The notes under the pieces: generated by a model
Databases searched by the model: none
What the model was told of the DNA's origin: nothing
What the model saw: the letters and a program-made list of their open reading frames with translations, nothing else
Shown: one piece after another, positions 34,660 to 47,770 of the stretch
How positions within the stretch are numbered: position 1 is the stretch's first letter
How the letters are laid out: each line of letters opens with the position of its first letter
From: Ephydatia muelleri
Taxonomy: Eukaryota; Porifera; Demospongiae; Spongillida; Spongillidae
Reading direction: 5' to 3'
NCBI GenBank assembly: GCA_013339895.1
Contig: JABACO010000024.1
Location: 3,029,675 to 3,093,674 of the forward strand
Length of the DNA: 64,000 nucleotides
Made by a program: the position numbers and the translations under genes

Positions 34660-35075
34660 TTTGTATCGCGATATGACATAAAAATATCGCATATCGCGAT
34701 ATATAAATTATGGGACAGTTTCCGCGAAAATTGCCCCACGGTTAAAATGTTATAAAAATGCATCGCGTTTGAATCGCTATAACTTCCCAACGGATAACGC
34801 TATCGACTTCCTATTTTCAAAACTTCATAGTACACCATTTCACTATGAAGTGTTGAAAATAGGAAGTCGATAGCGTTATCCGTTGGGAAGTTATAGCGAT
34901 TCAAGCGCGATGCATTTTTATAACATTTTAACCGTGTGGCAATTTTCGCGGAAACTGTCCCATATATCGCATATCGCGATATATAAAATATATCGCATAT
35001 CGCGATATATAAAATATATCGCATATCGCGATATATAAAATATATCGCATATCGCGCATATCGCGATATATTGCG
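34660..35075. repeat. TATCGCGATATA tandem array interrupted by a MITE
   Basis: Units of about 25 bp, TATATCGCATATCGCGATATATAAAA-like, occur four times at 34962-35075 and once to the left at 34668-34707. The MITE at 34711-34962 lies inside the array. Each unit is itself largely palindromic. Confidence 0.85.
34711..34962. mobile_element. 252-bp foldback MITE, copy 1
   Basis: Starts TGGGACAGTTTCCGCG and ends with the reverse complement. The two halves pair over almost the whole length with a short centre near 34835. There is no coding sequence. The second copy at 52946-53197 has the same length. Confidence 0.92.
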
Positions 35076-35080
35076 GCAGC

Positions 35081-36370
35081 CCCTGGTCAGGGCATACATG
35101 TAGATACTTTCATCGTGATTTATGTTTTGACTCATTATTTGTGACCACCTGTAATTAATTGCTTCTTTCGTCATTGTAGTGCTGCAAATTCGCTGCGGTG
35201 CCACGGTACTGACAAGTAGCAAATATTTTGGCGCGCTTTTTCTCTCAGTTCCGATCCACAACAGGCTAATTATTAAAACAGTGACTCCTCACGAAGGAAA
35301 GATGTATATACAGTAGGTATTTAAAACGGCCACACCATATGCGGAACCAGCATGATATCCCTACTACCCGTGAGGAGTAAAATGAAGGTTTTTTTTTTTT
35401 TTAATGCTCTTAACTAGCTCTGCAATGTATAATATTTTGACATGGTGTATTTTCCTCTTCAACTCATTCCACCCCCTCTTGGATTATTTAATAGCAGTAA
35501 GTGGTTCAAGGATGTGACAAAGGAATGTGCACATCCTCTAGTATATGTTCCAATCATGCGGTCATCACTGAGAATTAAGTGTAACCCCGGAGTGGTTGAA
35601 AAATGTAACATAAATTAAATAAAACCAGGCGGCCAGGATTCAATCCTAGCACGGCTCAGTTCAAGAAGCTTGATAACTAGTGCTTTCACCAGCGGACATG
35701 ATATTGTTTAATTTACGGTGTTATCTTTGTGATTTGAGCAATTGAACTGAAAACAGTTGCACGTACATGTACGTACAGACATGTACCATGTATCAGCTAC
35801 AAAGCTGCGATTCGGAACTGAATGATGATAAACGACCGGATAGATTAATATGACAGACTAAGTGAGATCACTATAGGATTATTAGCACCAGTGAGCACCA
35901 CATTTGCTGTGAGTGGAATCGTTGACACATATGATTACATTAATTGTTTCCGACCTAACGCATACAATATAAAATCTCCAGTACGCACAATTAAAATATA
36001 ACGCTTGCGTTGAAATATACAGGACTGGTGTGGTTAATGCAAATTCAGAGCCTTACAACTCCATGACAGATACATCGATTCTTAGTGCGTAAGAAGCAAT
36101 GTGTAGAGGACATTTCAGACTTTAAAATATAAAAAAAAATTGAAATCTTGAGAAATGCATGCGTAAGGTTCCTCTTTGCGGAAACGATCCCATGCGTCAT
36201 ATAAATGCGGGCACGTGATATTAATAACTCACAAATGAATAACAGACCGTATTAAAGGCTTAAAAATGGTACAATCGACAACTTACAATTACGCTGACTT
36301 TCGAGCGCCTTCTGCTTTTAATTCCGATGTGAACCCTGACCCACCCGGGAATTTCAGTGTGACATGCAAT
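35081..36370. other. Intergenic, no gene seen
   Basis: AT-rich sequence with no coding-like frame, apart from the tRNA-like block at 35632-35716 and a poly-T run near 35393. Confidence 0.5.
35632..35716 (-). repeat. tRNA-like sequence, possible SINE or tRNA pseudogene
   Basis: On the minus strand a T-arm-like hairpin AGGAT-TGA-ATCCT provides a near-consensus B-box (GGATTGAATCC). It is preceded by an A-box-like CTGGTGAAAGCAC about 45 bases upstream. Acceptor-stem pairing is poor, so a working tRNA is unlikely. Confidence 0.35.
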
Positions 36371-36554
36371 CACTGCGCCACAGCATTTAGTATGCAGAGC
36401 TGTGCAGAGTCTGCATATCAACCATATGCAGACGGGTATCATTGAAGTGTTCATATGCAGACGTCTGCATATGAACACTTCAATGATACTCATCTGCATA
36501 CGGTTGACATGCAGACTCTGCACAGCTCTGCATACTAAATGCTGTGGCGCAGTG
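36371..36554. mobile_element. 184-bp palindromic MITE
   Basis: CACTGCGCCACAGCATTTAG at the left end is matched by its reverse complement at the right end. Pairing continues through repeated TATGCAGA/CTGCATA words to a centre around 36460. No coding sequence. Only this copy was noticed in the window. Confidence 0.85.
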
Positions 36555-38536
36555 AATGTGCTCTAAAAATATTTCTCGGCGTCAGTATTGATACTATAAA
36601 GTCTTTTCAACTGATATGCCTATTGCAGCTGGGGCAAACCGCGAAACAACCATTCCGAGTTCCGAATTTCAAAAATTGATGTAACATTGTTGGAACATTG
36701 TTCCCATACGAGATAGACCTGATTTTGGTGACTTATAGATTTTTGAGGTTGTTTAGGTTCTATTTTAACGTACATATGTAGGTAACGGAGTGCATGTACT
36801 GTCGCGGCTGATTTGGTCCTATCCTGAAATGATCCTAAGACCGTTTTTGGCAACCTGTTTTGGTCCGGTGGACTAAAACAGGTTACGCCTGATTAGGACC
36901 GTTTCAGGCTGCCCAATTTAGTCCTATACGCTGCTCGTTTTGTCCTATACTGATAAAAAATTATAGGTGCCAAATAAATTAAAATTATAAGCACGATTGA
37001 TGATGAACAAATGGATATATAAATACGCTGATAAATTATGATGAAGCACACACACACACAAAAGTTGAGTTCTTGCTTTATTATAACGCGGAGCGGTTAC
37101 TACAAATACGGAGCAAACATGAAAAAGCTATTTTTTCGTGCTCATGAACACAGAAGCTGGAATTGTTTCACACGTTTTTGTGGTACCATTCCAGACAACG
37201 GTCACATCTTGCTATTTTGCCATCTCCCCTCATTAGCCTGCAACTGCAATAAACATCGTATTGTATTTGTGTGTATGGTCATTGAGCCTTCCTTTCCCTA
37301 GCCGGAAAAGGCTCAGACATGAAGCATGTAGTCAGATAGGGTCTCAAACAAGCCTGATCATATAATAAACTGCTTGGATTTGCTGAAAAGCAAATATATG
37401 TTGCAAATGCAATGGCAATGCTCCACAATTGTTAGAATCTTGTTGTCTTTGGACCAATTGAAAGATGAGTGTGATGTTGGTTGGAATTTAAATCAAAGCA
37501 GTGATTTGCTGTTTAACGTCATGGGGTAGGACAGTATACCCCATACTATCATACACATGTACCTCTTCTCGTGGAACACATCCAACATTGCTATCGTTAT
37601 CCAGTGACTGCTGGAGACTCTCAAGATTTGTACAAACCTTCTCTTTCAATCTGAAATTTCATGTTCTGCACTAACAAAGTGTTCTGAAGTCCACCAATGG
37701 AGCTATGTCTGGCCTTCAAAAGCTTCTGTGCAGCATTTGCATGGTGACATTGTCAGATACATGTACCTCCTACAATATCCTGATAGTCTTCAGGAAGTAA
37801 ATTGTGCAGAATCACTTCACATGTGAAGTAATTCTGCACACCTGACTGACAGTTACAACTACTGAACTGCATCCCGTGCCTGTATCTGTATATAAAACAA
37901 GATATCATGTAGCCATTGGTTTCATTTGGGCTAATATCACCTATTTCATTATCAGGTACCCATATAGGTGCTGCATGCTGAGTGTGCATGTGTGTGTGTG
38001 TGTGTGTGTGTGTGCATCACATTAGTAGTAGCATTTTATGTATTATTATTCAGGATGATACCTAAATATACAAAGAGTATTCCAACTATGATCCCTAAGT
38101 GTATACACAGTGTATACGTCATGCACATATTAATTGATCTCCTTATACTACCAGTTCAATAACTGCTTTGTTAAGCCCTTTCCATGTGAACCGTTCTCTG
38201 ATTCTCTCAATTATTCTCTTAATGGTCCGATGATTTTTTGTTTCACAAATCAACCTTACAACTTGTATTTTGAGGTAGAAAGTGTCCGGAAACGTGGTTT
38301 TGCAAATTAAAATGCTCAAGCAGCCAACCGCATGACACTACTGAGAAAACCAACGCGGGCATCGATTAGAGCTCTACCACCCACGCACTAGGCACATAAA
38401 TCAATTTCTTTTTTACCTACGTCATTCTCCCTTTCAACTTCTTTTTCATGCACACTCGTTTCTGTAAAACAATCTTATCCGCTTTCCTTCTAATTAGCTC
38501 ATATCCAGAAATGAGCGGTCAAAAGTCAGAATAATT
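36555..38536. other. Intergenic, no gene seen
   Basis: No coding-like frame was found. It contains small inverted repeats, such as CCTGTTTTGGTCC with GGACTAAAACAGG near 36858-36888 and GAATCACTTCACATGTGAAGTAATTC near 37809-37834, and a short (TG)n run near 37990-38014. Confidence 0.5.
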
Positions 38537-38795
38537 TACTCGCGGTTTGCGAATCATCGAATATTCCCGTATACCTTCCCATACCAATGTATGGCATAGT
38601 TGTATACCAAGGACGCCAGATTTTTCCCAGGATTTGAAATTTGAAAATGTTAGTACACTACATTTGTTATGATTTTTAGTGGTGTCGCCGTATTTTTCCT
38701 ATTTAAGCTGGGGCTTCCCTAGGATTGTCATAACATTGTCCCCAAATGTACAGGTAGTCAATGAGAAGGGTTTCTCATTACAATATTCCACGGTC
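38537..38795 (+). repeat. Third copy of the dispersed repeat of 5745-5985
   Basis: Shares GCGGTTTGCGAATCATC, TAGGATTGTCATAACATTGTC and the following GGTAGTCA with the arm copies but is longer and clearly diverged. Confidence 0.6.
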
Positions 38796-39451
38796 ATTTG
38801 TGTCAATACCTTTACGATTTACGATTTTGATATTTGAAAATAATATAGCTAGTACATCGAAGAACTATAAAATGTACTAAAAACTAGGCCTTCCTATAGA
38901 AAAATCGGCTTCCATACCCGGGTCAAGCTTTTCATGTTGAATCTGTACGTTCCTCCATCTCGTGCCCTCAAAATTGACTCACGTGCGGATAGTGTGTAGT
39001 TGATCTGCGTTATGAGTGTGGCCCTCCTTCAGTTTTTTGATGGCATGAAATCGGTCCCAGACCTCTCGTCGCGCTGCCCAAAAAGGTTTTCTACCAGTTG
39101 AGTTACTATGCGATCTTACCCGATGCGATCGGGATCGTTTGTATAAATCGCACATACAGTACCATCCAGACGTAGCTTGACACACGCGTGCGCGCGCCAC
39201 GAGTGATACCCGTGCGTGACTCGAGCATACTTGTGTTTCACACGCATCAGGTTAGTCGTGGCACGAAGCGAAATTTTCGAGACATGTCACGGAAATTTCG
39301 GTCCGCTGAAAATTTTGGTCCCGGACCAATATTTTCAGACAATTTTGGTCCGGTCGGACCAATTTTATCTGAAAAAAAAGGTCCGTGTCCAGAAAAAAAG
39401 GTCCGGAGATTTATTTCATACGTCCACGTGGTTGATATCAGTTTGCGAGTG

Positions 39452-42409
39452 ATGGCGGAGATTGAAGAAACAGTTGACGATGGTTCTGATTGTGAGGATC
39501 TTGTCGAGGAGGCTTATGCCTATTTAGTGTATCCTAAATGTGTCAGTGAGACCAAAAAGAGGGTGATACGAAGGAAAGCGGCGAAGTTGACAATATCTGT
39601 TGAAGGAGAGCTATTGTATAAGCACAAGCAGGGAAAGGAAAAGGTATATAGCGTTTTATTAATACTGCCATTATCGTTTTTGATATTTTTGGTAGTGACA
39701 TGTATGTATGTATGTATGTGTCCAATAAAGTAGCCATCTTTTACGCAGAAGGAAGTGCTGTTGCATTACATCCAGAGTTTGGAGGAGCGCCAGAAGATCC
39801 TACTGGCATGTCACATTGATTCCACTTCTGGTCACATGGGTAAGACCAGGACACTGTACAGGATCAAGGAACGATTCATGTGGCATGGCATGGTTAAAGA
39901 CGTTGTTAGCTTGGTGAGCTCCTTATTTAACTGCATGGTACTCCTTAATTTTTTTATATTACAAATTCAGTCCTGGTTCTGTTATATTTCTGCAGCTATC
40001 AAAATGTGATGTGTGTCAATGCATGAACAGAAAGCTAACTACTGGAGTGCATGAGCTTCATCCCATTCCAGTTAAAGCCCCCTGGTACATGGTTGGCATT
40101 GATTTCATTGGCCCTCTGAGCCCAGTTGCAAAGGACGGAAGTCGCTACATCCTCACTATCAGTGATTACTTCACAAAGTGGGTTGAGGTGGTACCTACAG
40201 TCAACAGAATGGCATCTACAGTGGCAAGTTCACTGTTTAAGGTCAGCATGTGTACCAATTATCTATTTGTGCATGTAGCTATTTGTACATGTAGCTGTGC
40301 ATGGCTTTACTAGTTCTTTTAGTTTGATAATTTTGTGGTACAAAGCATGCTCTTACCATGCAACTGATAATATGTTTTGGTGAGCTCCAAATATTGATGG
40401 TCGTGTCCTTACTTTAACTACAGATCTTTATGCGAATGGGACTACCACGTGTGTTGCTTTCAGACAATGGCAGCGAGTTCTGTAATGCACTGAATGACCA
40501 ACTTTCAGAGATGCTAGGAATTAAGAGGAGGCTAACTACACCTTACCACCCTCAGGTTTGTTCCATGAATGTTATTGTGTACCGGCTGTAGTATACATAT
40601 AAAAATGCGTGCATACAAACTGATGTCATCCGATCTCTCTCAACTCCGACTTGTAGGCCAATGGTCTTGATGAGCGCTTCAATCAGACGCTTCAAAACAT
40701 GCTGGTGAAATATGTGGATATGTGGAGTCACTACCTAGACACTTGTGCCTTCGCATATAACACTTCTCGACACGACTCTACTAAATACACACCATTCATG
40801 TTAATGTTTGGTCGCCGAGCAACCCTTCCAATTGATGTGGAGCTTGAGCGGCAATGTTCTGAAGATCTCTGCAAGACATATTGGGAACTTGAAGAACATC
40901 CCTATCCTGCTGTATTTTCAGAACATGCACGCATATTGGAAGAGGCCAAAGGCAACATTATCGCTGCACAGTTGAGACAGAAAGAAGCATATGATAAAAA
41001 GCACTGCAAACCGGGCCAATTTCAGTGTGACCAGTTAGTATTGCTGAGAAACTTCTCCCGTAAAAAGGTCAAGGGCAGAAAACTTACAGAAAGATTTCTT
41101 GGGCCATACCAATCATAAATGTGCTGCCAAATGGTGTATATGAGATACGCAATGAAGAAGGCAAGACTAATCGTGCTACTGGCAGCCACTTAAAAATGTA
41201 AGTGATGCATGTTGTATGGAAGATGAAGACAAAGATCAAAGAGTTCTTCACAAGGAGATTGTGTAAGTAAAATTTTAGTGTGTAAATATCGTACAATTAA
41301 GAGATACTTGTCAGTCTGCAGCTGATGTATGTTTACAAATACATGGGTGTATGCAACTTCAGCCACCATGAAATATGCATTGTTTAAAGGTTACTCCTTC
41401 TGGTACTCTGGCAAGCCCTCATTCTTCTGAAGATGATTCAGATTGTCACAAAGGAGGCCAATCTAAAGGTTTGTCTTGTATATCCTTTTTCACTTTCTTA
41501 GAATATAAGACTTGGTATATTTTCAATAGACCATTCATCATCCTGTAATCGTGCCCATCAAAATGACTGTGTTGAAGTTGGTGGCATTGACAGTGGTTGC
41601 ACTGTACTGGAGGATTGTTCAGTTTCTGTTAAACGAGATACCATTCGTAAGGTAAATTACTTTGTGTATAGCAGAGGAATGAACAGAGAAAGTGCCCTTT
41701 CACACGTGAAATGAAAAAACAAGTAGTGGGTGGTGAATTGGTGACTGATGACCATATGTTCTATGCACAAGAGCTTCTCAGAATGCAGTTCCCCACCATT
41801 GATGGATGGCAGAGCACTCTTCGAGCTCAGAACAATCGATATCTTCCAGCCAAGATGGATGCCATTCAGATTCATATAGTGTCGGATTCCCACTGGGTAA
41901 CGTCAGCACGACTTGGTGGTACAGTCACTCTTTTTGACTGCTGTAAGGTAGGAAGTCATATCTCTTCGACCCTAACCCATCAGTTATGCCAGGTGTACAG
42001 AACATCAATATGTGAGAGTGCAGGGAATTCATTCTTAGCTGTGAATGTTGCTACCATCCAAAAGCAGCGTGGCAGTGATGATTGTGGGGTTTTTGCAATA
42101 GCATTTGCATTGCATGCTGCCCTGGGTCACTGCCTAGAAGAAATCGAGTTTGACCAGGCTACTATGCGAGACCACCTCTTAAAGTGCTACACTACAAGAA
42201 ACTTCACTTCTTTTCCTACCAAGAAAGTGAAAAGAGCCAGTCATACCCTCATCATGAATATAGATGTGTTTTGTAGCTGTCAGATGCCTGACACCTATGG
42301 GGATATGATGCAGTGTGGTCTTTGCGAACAGTGGTTTCACATCAAGTGCGTTGGCCTCCACTCTCTTCCATCAAATGCAGAAGAATGGAATTGTTCACTC
42401 TGTACATAA
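39452..42409 (+). CDS. Ginger1-like transposase (integrase, GPY/F, Ulp1 protease, PHD finger)
   Basis: Exons by eye are at 39452-39643, 39749-39913, 39996-40241, 40424-40555 and 40657 to about 41200, then short linker exons, then about 41700-42409. The N-terminal part ends in KKRVIRRKAAK. The HHCC finger spans HIDSTSGHMGK to CDVCQ. The DDE triad is in GIDFIGP, LSDNGSEF and QANGLDERFNQ. A GPY/F motif (RFLGPYQ) follows, with a one-base frame change just after it near 41114. The C-terminal Ulp1-type protease has SDSHWVT (His), LFDCC (Asp), and QKQRGSDDCGVFAIAF (Gln and Cys), so the catalytic set is complete. A PHD finger (CSC, CGLC, WFH, CSLC) closes the protein at TAA. It may be near-functional apart from the one frame change. 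Confidence 0.75.
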
Positions 42410-42700
42410 ATCTTTGTGTGTTAATGAACTTTACCTGTACTGAGTATTTATATACAATGAGTTGCACAACTGAACTACTAAAATTAAGCAGACACATCAG
42501 GGCCAATTGCAGATCACCTACTGTGTGGCCTTGATAGAAAACGCCAAAAGGTTTTGGTTGGTCTACCATCAGAGTACATATGCATAAGTCCTATTACACC
42601 AAAAGGTTTTGGTTAGTCTACCATCAGAGTACATATGCATAGGTCCTATTAAAATACATCGACACGAGAGCATCAGTGATTATACATTTATACTCACCTA

Positions 42701-45700
42701 CACAGCGAAACCGCTATCCGGAGACGGGTTGCAACGGTGCCCCGTCACTTTCGATCAAGACGGACTTCCACGTAAATTTCACGGAAACGTTTAGTGACGG
42801 TATCCGTGTATTTATGAACGGTAATCGACGAACGCTACCGCACGGTACCGCGTACCTCCACTATTATTGACGCATGGTCACGTGATACAAGTAACTCCTT
42901 CCGAATTCAAAAAATGAGCGGCAAGTGACGTTACTGTCACCACTGCGGGGAATACGTGTGTAGATCTACATTTTTTGAACACCAAATGCTAGTAGAGTCG
43001 TCATCCAAAGCTGATAGTTCTCTTCAAGCTAAACAACAGCTTCCTGCGGAAGGTATGTATCGTATATCATACACGTGCACCGATTATGTATGCATATGCG
43101 CAGCTGCATATGCGTATACTCGATTCGCGAGATATAGCTAGTGCTGAGCGGTAGCTATTAGCAGCTAATTGTATCCTTTTTTATTTTACAGATGTACCGG
43201 TACTATGGCAGATGAGAGCATATAGAATACCTCTCCGGCTCTGAGTCAGATTCGTCATCAAGTAAAGAATCTTTACAGCAAGGACTCCATAACTATAAAT
43301 GGCACCAGTTGCCTGTGTGTGTATGTGATGTGTGCCTCTGTGTGAGATGTGTGCCACTGTGTATGTGTGCCTGTGTGTTGATGTGTGCCTCTGTGTCAAT
43401 GTGTGCCTCTGTGTAATATGTAGCCTTAGTGATGAGTGCCTCTGTGTGATATGCGCCTCTGTTTATGATACATGTATCCCTGTGTGTAATGTGTACCAAT
43501 ATGTGTAGCCTGTGTGTGATGTACACATGCCTCTGTGTGATGTGTTCCTGTGTGTGATTTGTGATGTACACGTGCCTCTGTGTGATGTGTCCCTCTGTGT
43601 TATGTGTGCCTAGGCTCTGTGCGTGATGTATGCCTCTGAGTAATGTGCACTTGCCTCTGTGTGATGTATTGCTGTGTGTGATGAGTGCCCGTGTGTGATG
43701 TTTGCCTCTCTGTAATGTGTAGCCTTAGTGATGAGTGCCTGTGTGATGTGTTCCTCTGTTTATGATGTGTCCTTGTGTGTGATGTGTGCCAATGTGTAAC
43801 TTGTGTGTGATGTGTGCTTGTGTGTGATGTGTAACCTTAGTGTGTGTGTGATGTGTGGCTGTGTGTGATGTGTGCCTCTGTGTGTGATGTGTGCCTCTGT
43901 GTGTGATGTGTGCCTGTGTGTTTGATGTGTGCCTGTGTGTGATGTGTGCCTATGTGATGTGTGTGTGAGATGTGTGATGTGTGCCTGTGTGATGTGTGCC
44001 TGTGTGATGTGTGCCTATGTGCGATATGTGCCTGTGTGGGATGTGGCTGTGTGTGATGTATGCCTGCGTGTGATGTGTGCCTGTGTGTGATTTACACATG
44101 CCTCTGTGTGATGTGTGCCTCTGTGTGATGTGTGCCTATGTGTGATGTGTGCCTGTGTGTAATGTGTGCCAATATGTGTAACCTGTGTGTGATGTGTGCC
44201 TGTGTGTGATATGTGCCTATGTGTCATGTGTGCCTGTAGCCTTAGTGATGTGTGCCTAAATGTGATGTGTGTCTGTGTGTGATGTGTGGCTGTGTGCTAT
44301 GTGTGTCTGTGTGCATACCTCTGTGTGATGTGTGCCTGTCTGTAATGTGTGCCAATATGTGTAACTTGTGTGTGATATGTGCCTGTGTGATTTGTGCATG
44401 TGTGTGATGTATGCATGTGTGTGATGTGTGCATGTGTGTGATATGTAGCCTTAGTGATGAGTGTCTATGTGTGATGTGTGTCTGTGTGTGACATGTGCCT
44501 GTGTGATGTGTCTGTGTGATGTGTGCCTGTGTGATGTGTGCCTCTGTGTGTGATGTGTGCCTGTGTGATGTGTGACGTGTGCCTATGTGTGATGTGTGCC
44601 TCTTTATTATGTGTGCCTTTGTGATTTGTGCCTGTGTGTCATTTGTGCCTATGTGTGATGTATGCCTGTGTGTGATGTGTGCCTGTTTGTGTGATGTGTG
44701 CCTGTGTGTGATGTGTGCCTGTGTGTGATGTGTGTCTGTTGATGTGTGCCTGTGTGATGTGTGCCTGTATGATGCGTGCCTGTGTGATGTGTGCCTGTTG
44801 GTGTGATGTGTGCCTGTGTGTGATATGTGCCTGTGTGATGTGTACCTGTGTGATGGTGCCTTTGTGTTATGTATCCTGTGTGATGTGTGCCTCTGTGTGA
44901 TGTGTGCCTCTGTGTGATGTGTGCCTATGTGTGATGTGTGCCTATGTGTGATGTATGCCTTGTGTGATGTGTGCCTGTGTGTGATGTGTGCCTGTTTGTG
45001 TGACGTGTGTGTGGCTGTGTGCAACATTATAGAAGTACTTCGTTCATTCTTTACATGTGTAGGGATAAAGGATTATGTCTTCCATCCTCACTCAAACTAA
45101 AACTGATTCCATGTACATGTTGTATGTTCTGCATTCTTGTATTGGACCTTAATGAATCAATTTCAAGGCTGATAAAAGATTTAAATCGCACATACATGTA
45201 CTGGACTGTTACCTCATTGCCATGGCAACAAATCGCATACCAATAACAAGCGGTATAAGCTCGCTAATTGCAATTGATTGACAGTTGTTGGTTAATAACT
45301 GTCCCTTGACCAATTCACGTGACTATTAATAATAGGTTTTGGCGGGGAAACAGTGGTGTACCGATGGATGTTATCGCAACCTATTTTGGCGCCAAAGTAC
45401 AACGTACATCAGCGCAGCAAAGAGCACGATATGGTAAGCGTTTCGCTATCGGCCTTTGTCCTCCTCTATCTATAGCAACTTTCAGGTTCAAAGATTGGCG
45501 TGGAACTTATGGATCCGAATAAACTTGTTGATTCGCTACATACTAATGATAAGACATGAGTGCTGCATAAGTGCCATTTTGGGGGTTTCGAAGATATCAC
45601 AACCACTTTTCTTCCATCTACAGGAATAGGTTGTAACGCGAACACATATTAGTAGGTGTAACGTATTATTGGTGCGTTATTTGATTGTATTTCCTCTACC

Positions 45701-46378
45701 CAGCGACCTTTATTTTTTTTTGGCTTTGGAACGCAATGAGGTATGTACAAGGGTCACTTTTTTCCTCATCTGTGACTTTTTACACAAGATGAACGTTTGA
45801 TGACGTGAGTGGCTCCACCGTTTGTGCCAGTGTCATCGCGCGCAGATTGTCAATACCGGCGCAAATGTGTAAGCAAGTACTTCTGTGGTTCATGCATTCA
45901 TGATTGATGCTATACATAATAATCTTTCAACAGAACGGAATCCGGCTTTTTGCCTAATGTGGAGACCAAGCAAAACTGACACTTGCTCTTCCTTTTTATA
46001 TGCATTTGTATTTGTATATGGTTTTTTGAAGAACTAACCCTGAGAAAAGTGAATGGGATGGTGCACGTATACGATAAAGCTGCATGGATAGAAAGTAGAA
46101 GCGGTACCGCTGTAGTACCGGTAGCCAGAAATCCAACCTTACGTACTGACGGTACGATGCGGTAAAAAGCGAATCGCCTTTAACCGTGGATTTCCCGGAC
46201 TGACGGATTATAACGTTTGAAGACGTGACAGAGCGACGGAGGGGAAGGACGTTGCCGTCCACTCTCCGTCCACAGACGGACCGTTGGTATTGATATCAAC
46301 GGTATCCGCCTACATCTGAGTGACGGGTAAGGTCACGTGATGAGACGTTACCGTCTCAATGTAATGGTTTCGCTGTGC
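42701..46378. mobile_element. Probable nested TIR element carrying a minisatellite
   Basis: CACAGCGAAACC at 42701 is matched by GGTTTCGCTGTG ending at 46378. Both are followed inward by loosely similar GACGG/CCGTC-rich sequence. There is no transposase. Most of the interior is a TGTGTGATGTGTGCC tandem repeat. The match beyond 12 bases is weak, so the boundaries are tentative. Confidence 0.35.
43310..45015 (+). repeat. TGTGTGATGTGTGCC minisatellite, 1.7 kb
   Basis: Degenerate 12-15-bp units of TGTGATGTGTGCCTG fill the stretch. Long apparent frames on both strands (His/Thr-rich on the minus strand) are by-products of the repeat. Confidence 0.95.
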
Positions 46379-47130
46379 TACCACTCAATCCCGTCGATGA
46401 AGTCAAGAGACTAGTTAGTTACATACATGTATGTACTACAGCGATTACGAAGGAGATGGTGGTGAACTTCATTATAGACTTAGAAAACAACGTCCGGACC
46501 TAAAATTTCAGGGCGGACCGTATTTTTCAAAATTATCGGTCCGGGCGGACGGAATTTTTCAGCGAAAATTTCCATCCGGGACCAAATATTTCAGGACCAA
46601 AATTCCAGTGACAGACACGAACTCGCGTGCAATTAAGGGACACGACTTCACACATTCGTGACACGACTTCGCCGCACATTCGAAACACGACAATGTAACT
46701 ACGAGTCACGATTGTTAACCGTCGTGTCACGAACTAATATACTCGAAACACGAATGTTCTCGGTCGAGACTCGACAATTCAGACGCGTGTCCCGGAAGCA
46801 AACATACACGCCATACTGGGGACTCGAGCGTGTCTCGCGCACGTTTGTCAAGCTATGTCTGGATGGTACTGTACTATTTGTTCTGCTATTTGTCTGTGGC
46901 GTGTATATACCATTACGCAACTATTGGAACCAATACGGCGCCACAACGTGCATGCATTGTGTTTTCTAAATAATGTGCACCATTGATCGAGCAACACTGA
47001 AGCATCCTGAAAGCAGCTTCAACTGCGTGATAGCTGTATTCTGTTGTATCTGCTGTGTATTAATTGTCTCCAAACTTTCTACAGGGAAATATATTCACAC
47101 CATTCACACAGTGTTGCACTACTATCGTTA

Positions 47131-47640
47131 GTCTCGTACCCAGACCCTGATTCCCACAGCTGCGGATGGATTACATCACCGCTACGTGGAAAGAGGGTCT
47201 GGAGAACTGCTGTACTCAATTCTGTCCACGGTCACCAGAATGTTGGGGAACCAATCAGATTCGAGGTATGCAATAATTCGTTATTAACTAGAGTTTATTA
47301 GAAATGTGTGACGTACGTATGGAGTTTGGGGTATACAAAGCTGAAAGACGAGCAATTAAGGACTGTCAGAGATGTACTTAGTGAGCTCGATACCTTTGTT
47401 AGTTTACCGACAGGATACGGCAAGTCGTTGTGTTACGCATTTCTACCGTGGGCTTTTGATGAACTTCGGAACACGAAGAAAGCAAGCATTGCGTTGGTAG
47501 TTTCGCCGCTTGTAAGTTTAACGACCGATCAGGTAAGAGCGTATACTTTATTTTGCGTACTAACATGCTACTTTAGCTACGTATACACAACACACACAAA
47601 GAGGCACACACACAACACCGAGAGACGCGCGCGCGCACAA

Positions 47641-47700
<60 letters not shown>

Positions 47701-47733
47701 TGATCACACACACACACACACACACAAACGTGA

Positions 47734-47770
<37 letters not shown>

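Larger units (their letters stand above)
39155..46873 (+). mobile_element. Ginger1-type DNA transposon, 7.7 kb, with nested insertion
   Basis: Ends are inverted: TACAGTACCATCCAGAC at 39155 and GTCTGGATGGTACTGTA ending at 46873. Inside both ends are related stretches with GTCACG/CGTGTC and GGTCCGG words (39270-39410 and 46490-46720). The coding part lies at 39452-42409. The space between the gene and the right end is filled by another element (about 42701-46378) with a long minisatellite. Gypsy-type integrase plus Ulp1 protease without reverse transcriptase is the published hallmark of Ginger1. The typical CCGG/CCGT target duplication is not obvious here. Confidence 0.75.

Noticed and set aside
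43293-45027. His/Thr-repeat proteins on the minus strand
   Set aside because: Translation of the TGTGTGATGTGTGCC satellite, with stops wherever the repeat varies.
46431-46969. Coding frames at the right end of the 39155-46873 element
   Set aside because: They overlap the terminal repeats and their GGTCCGG/GTCACG words, and no frame resembles a protein.
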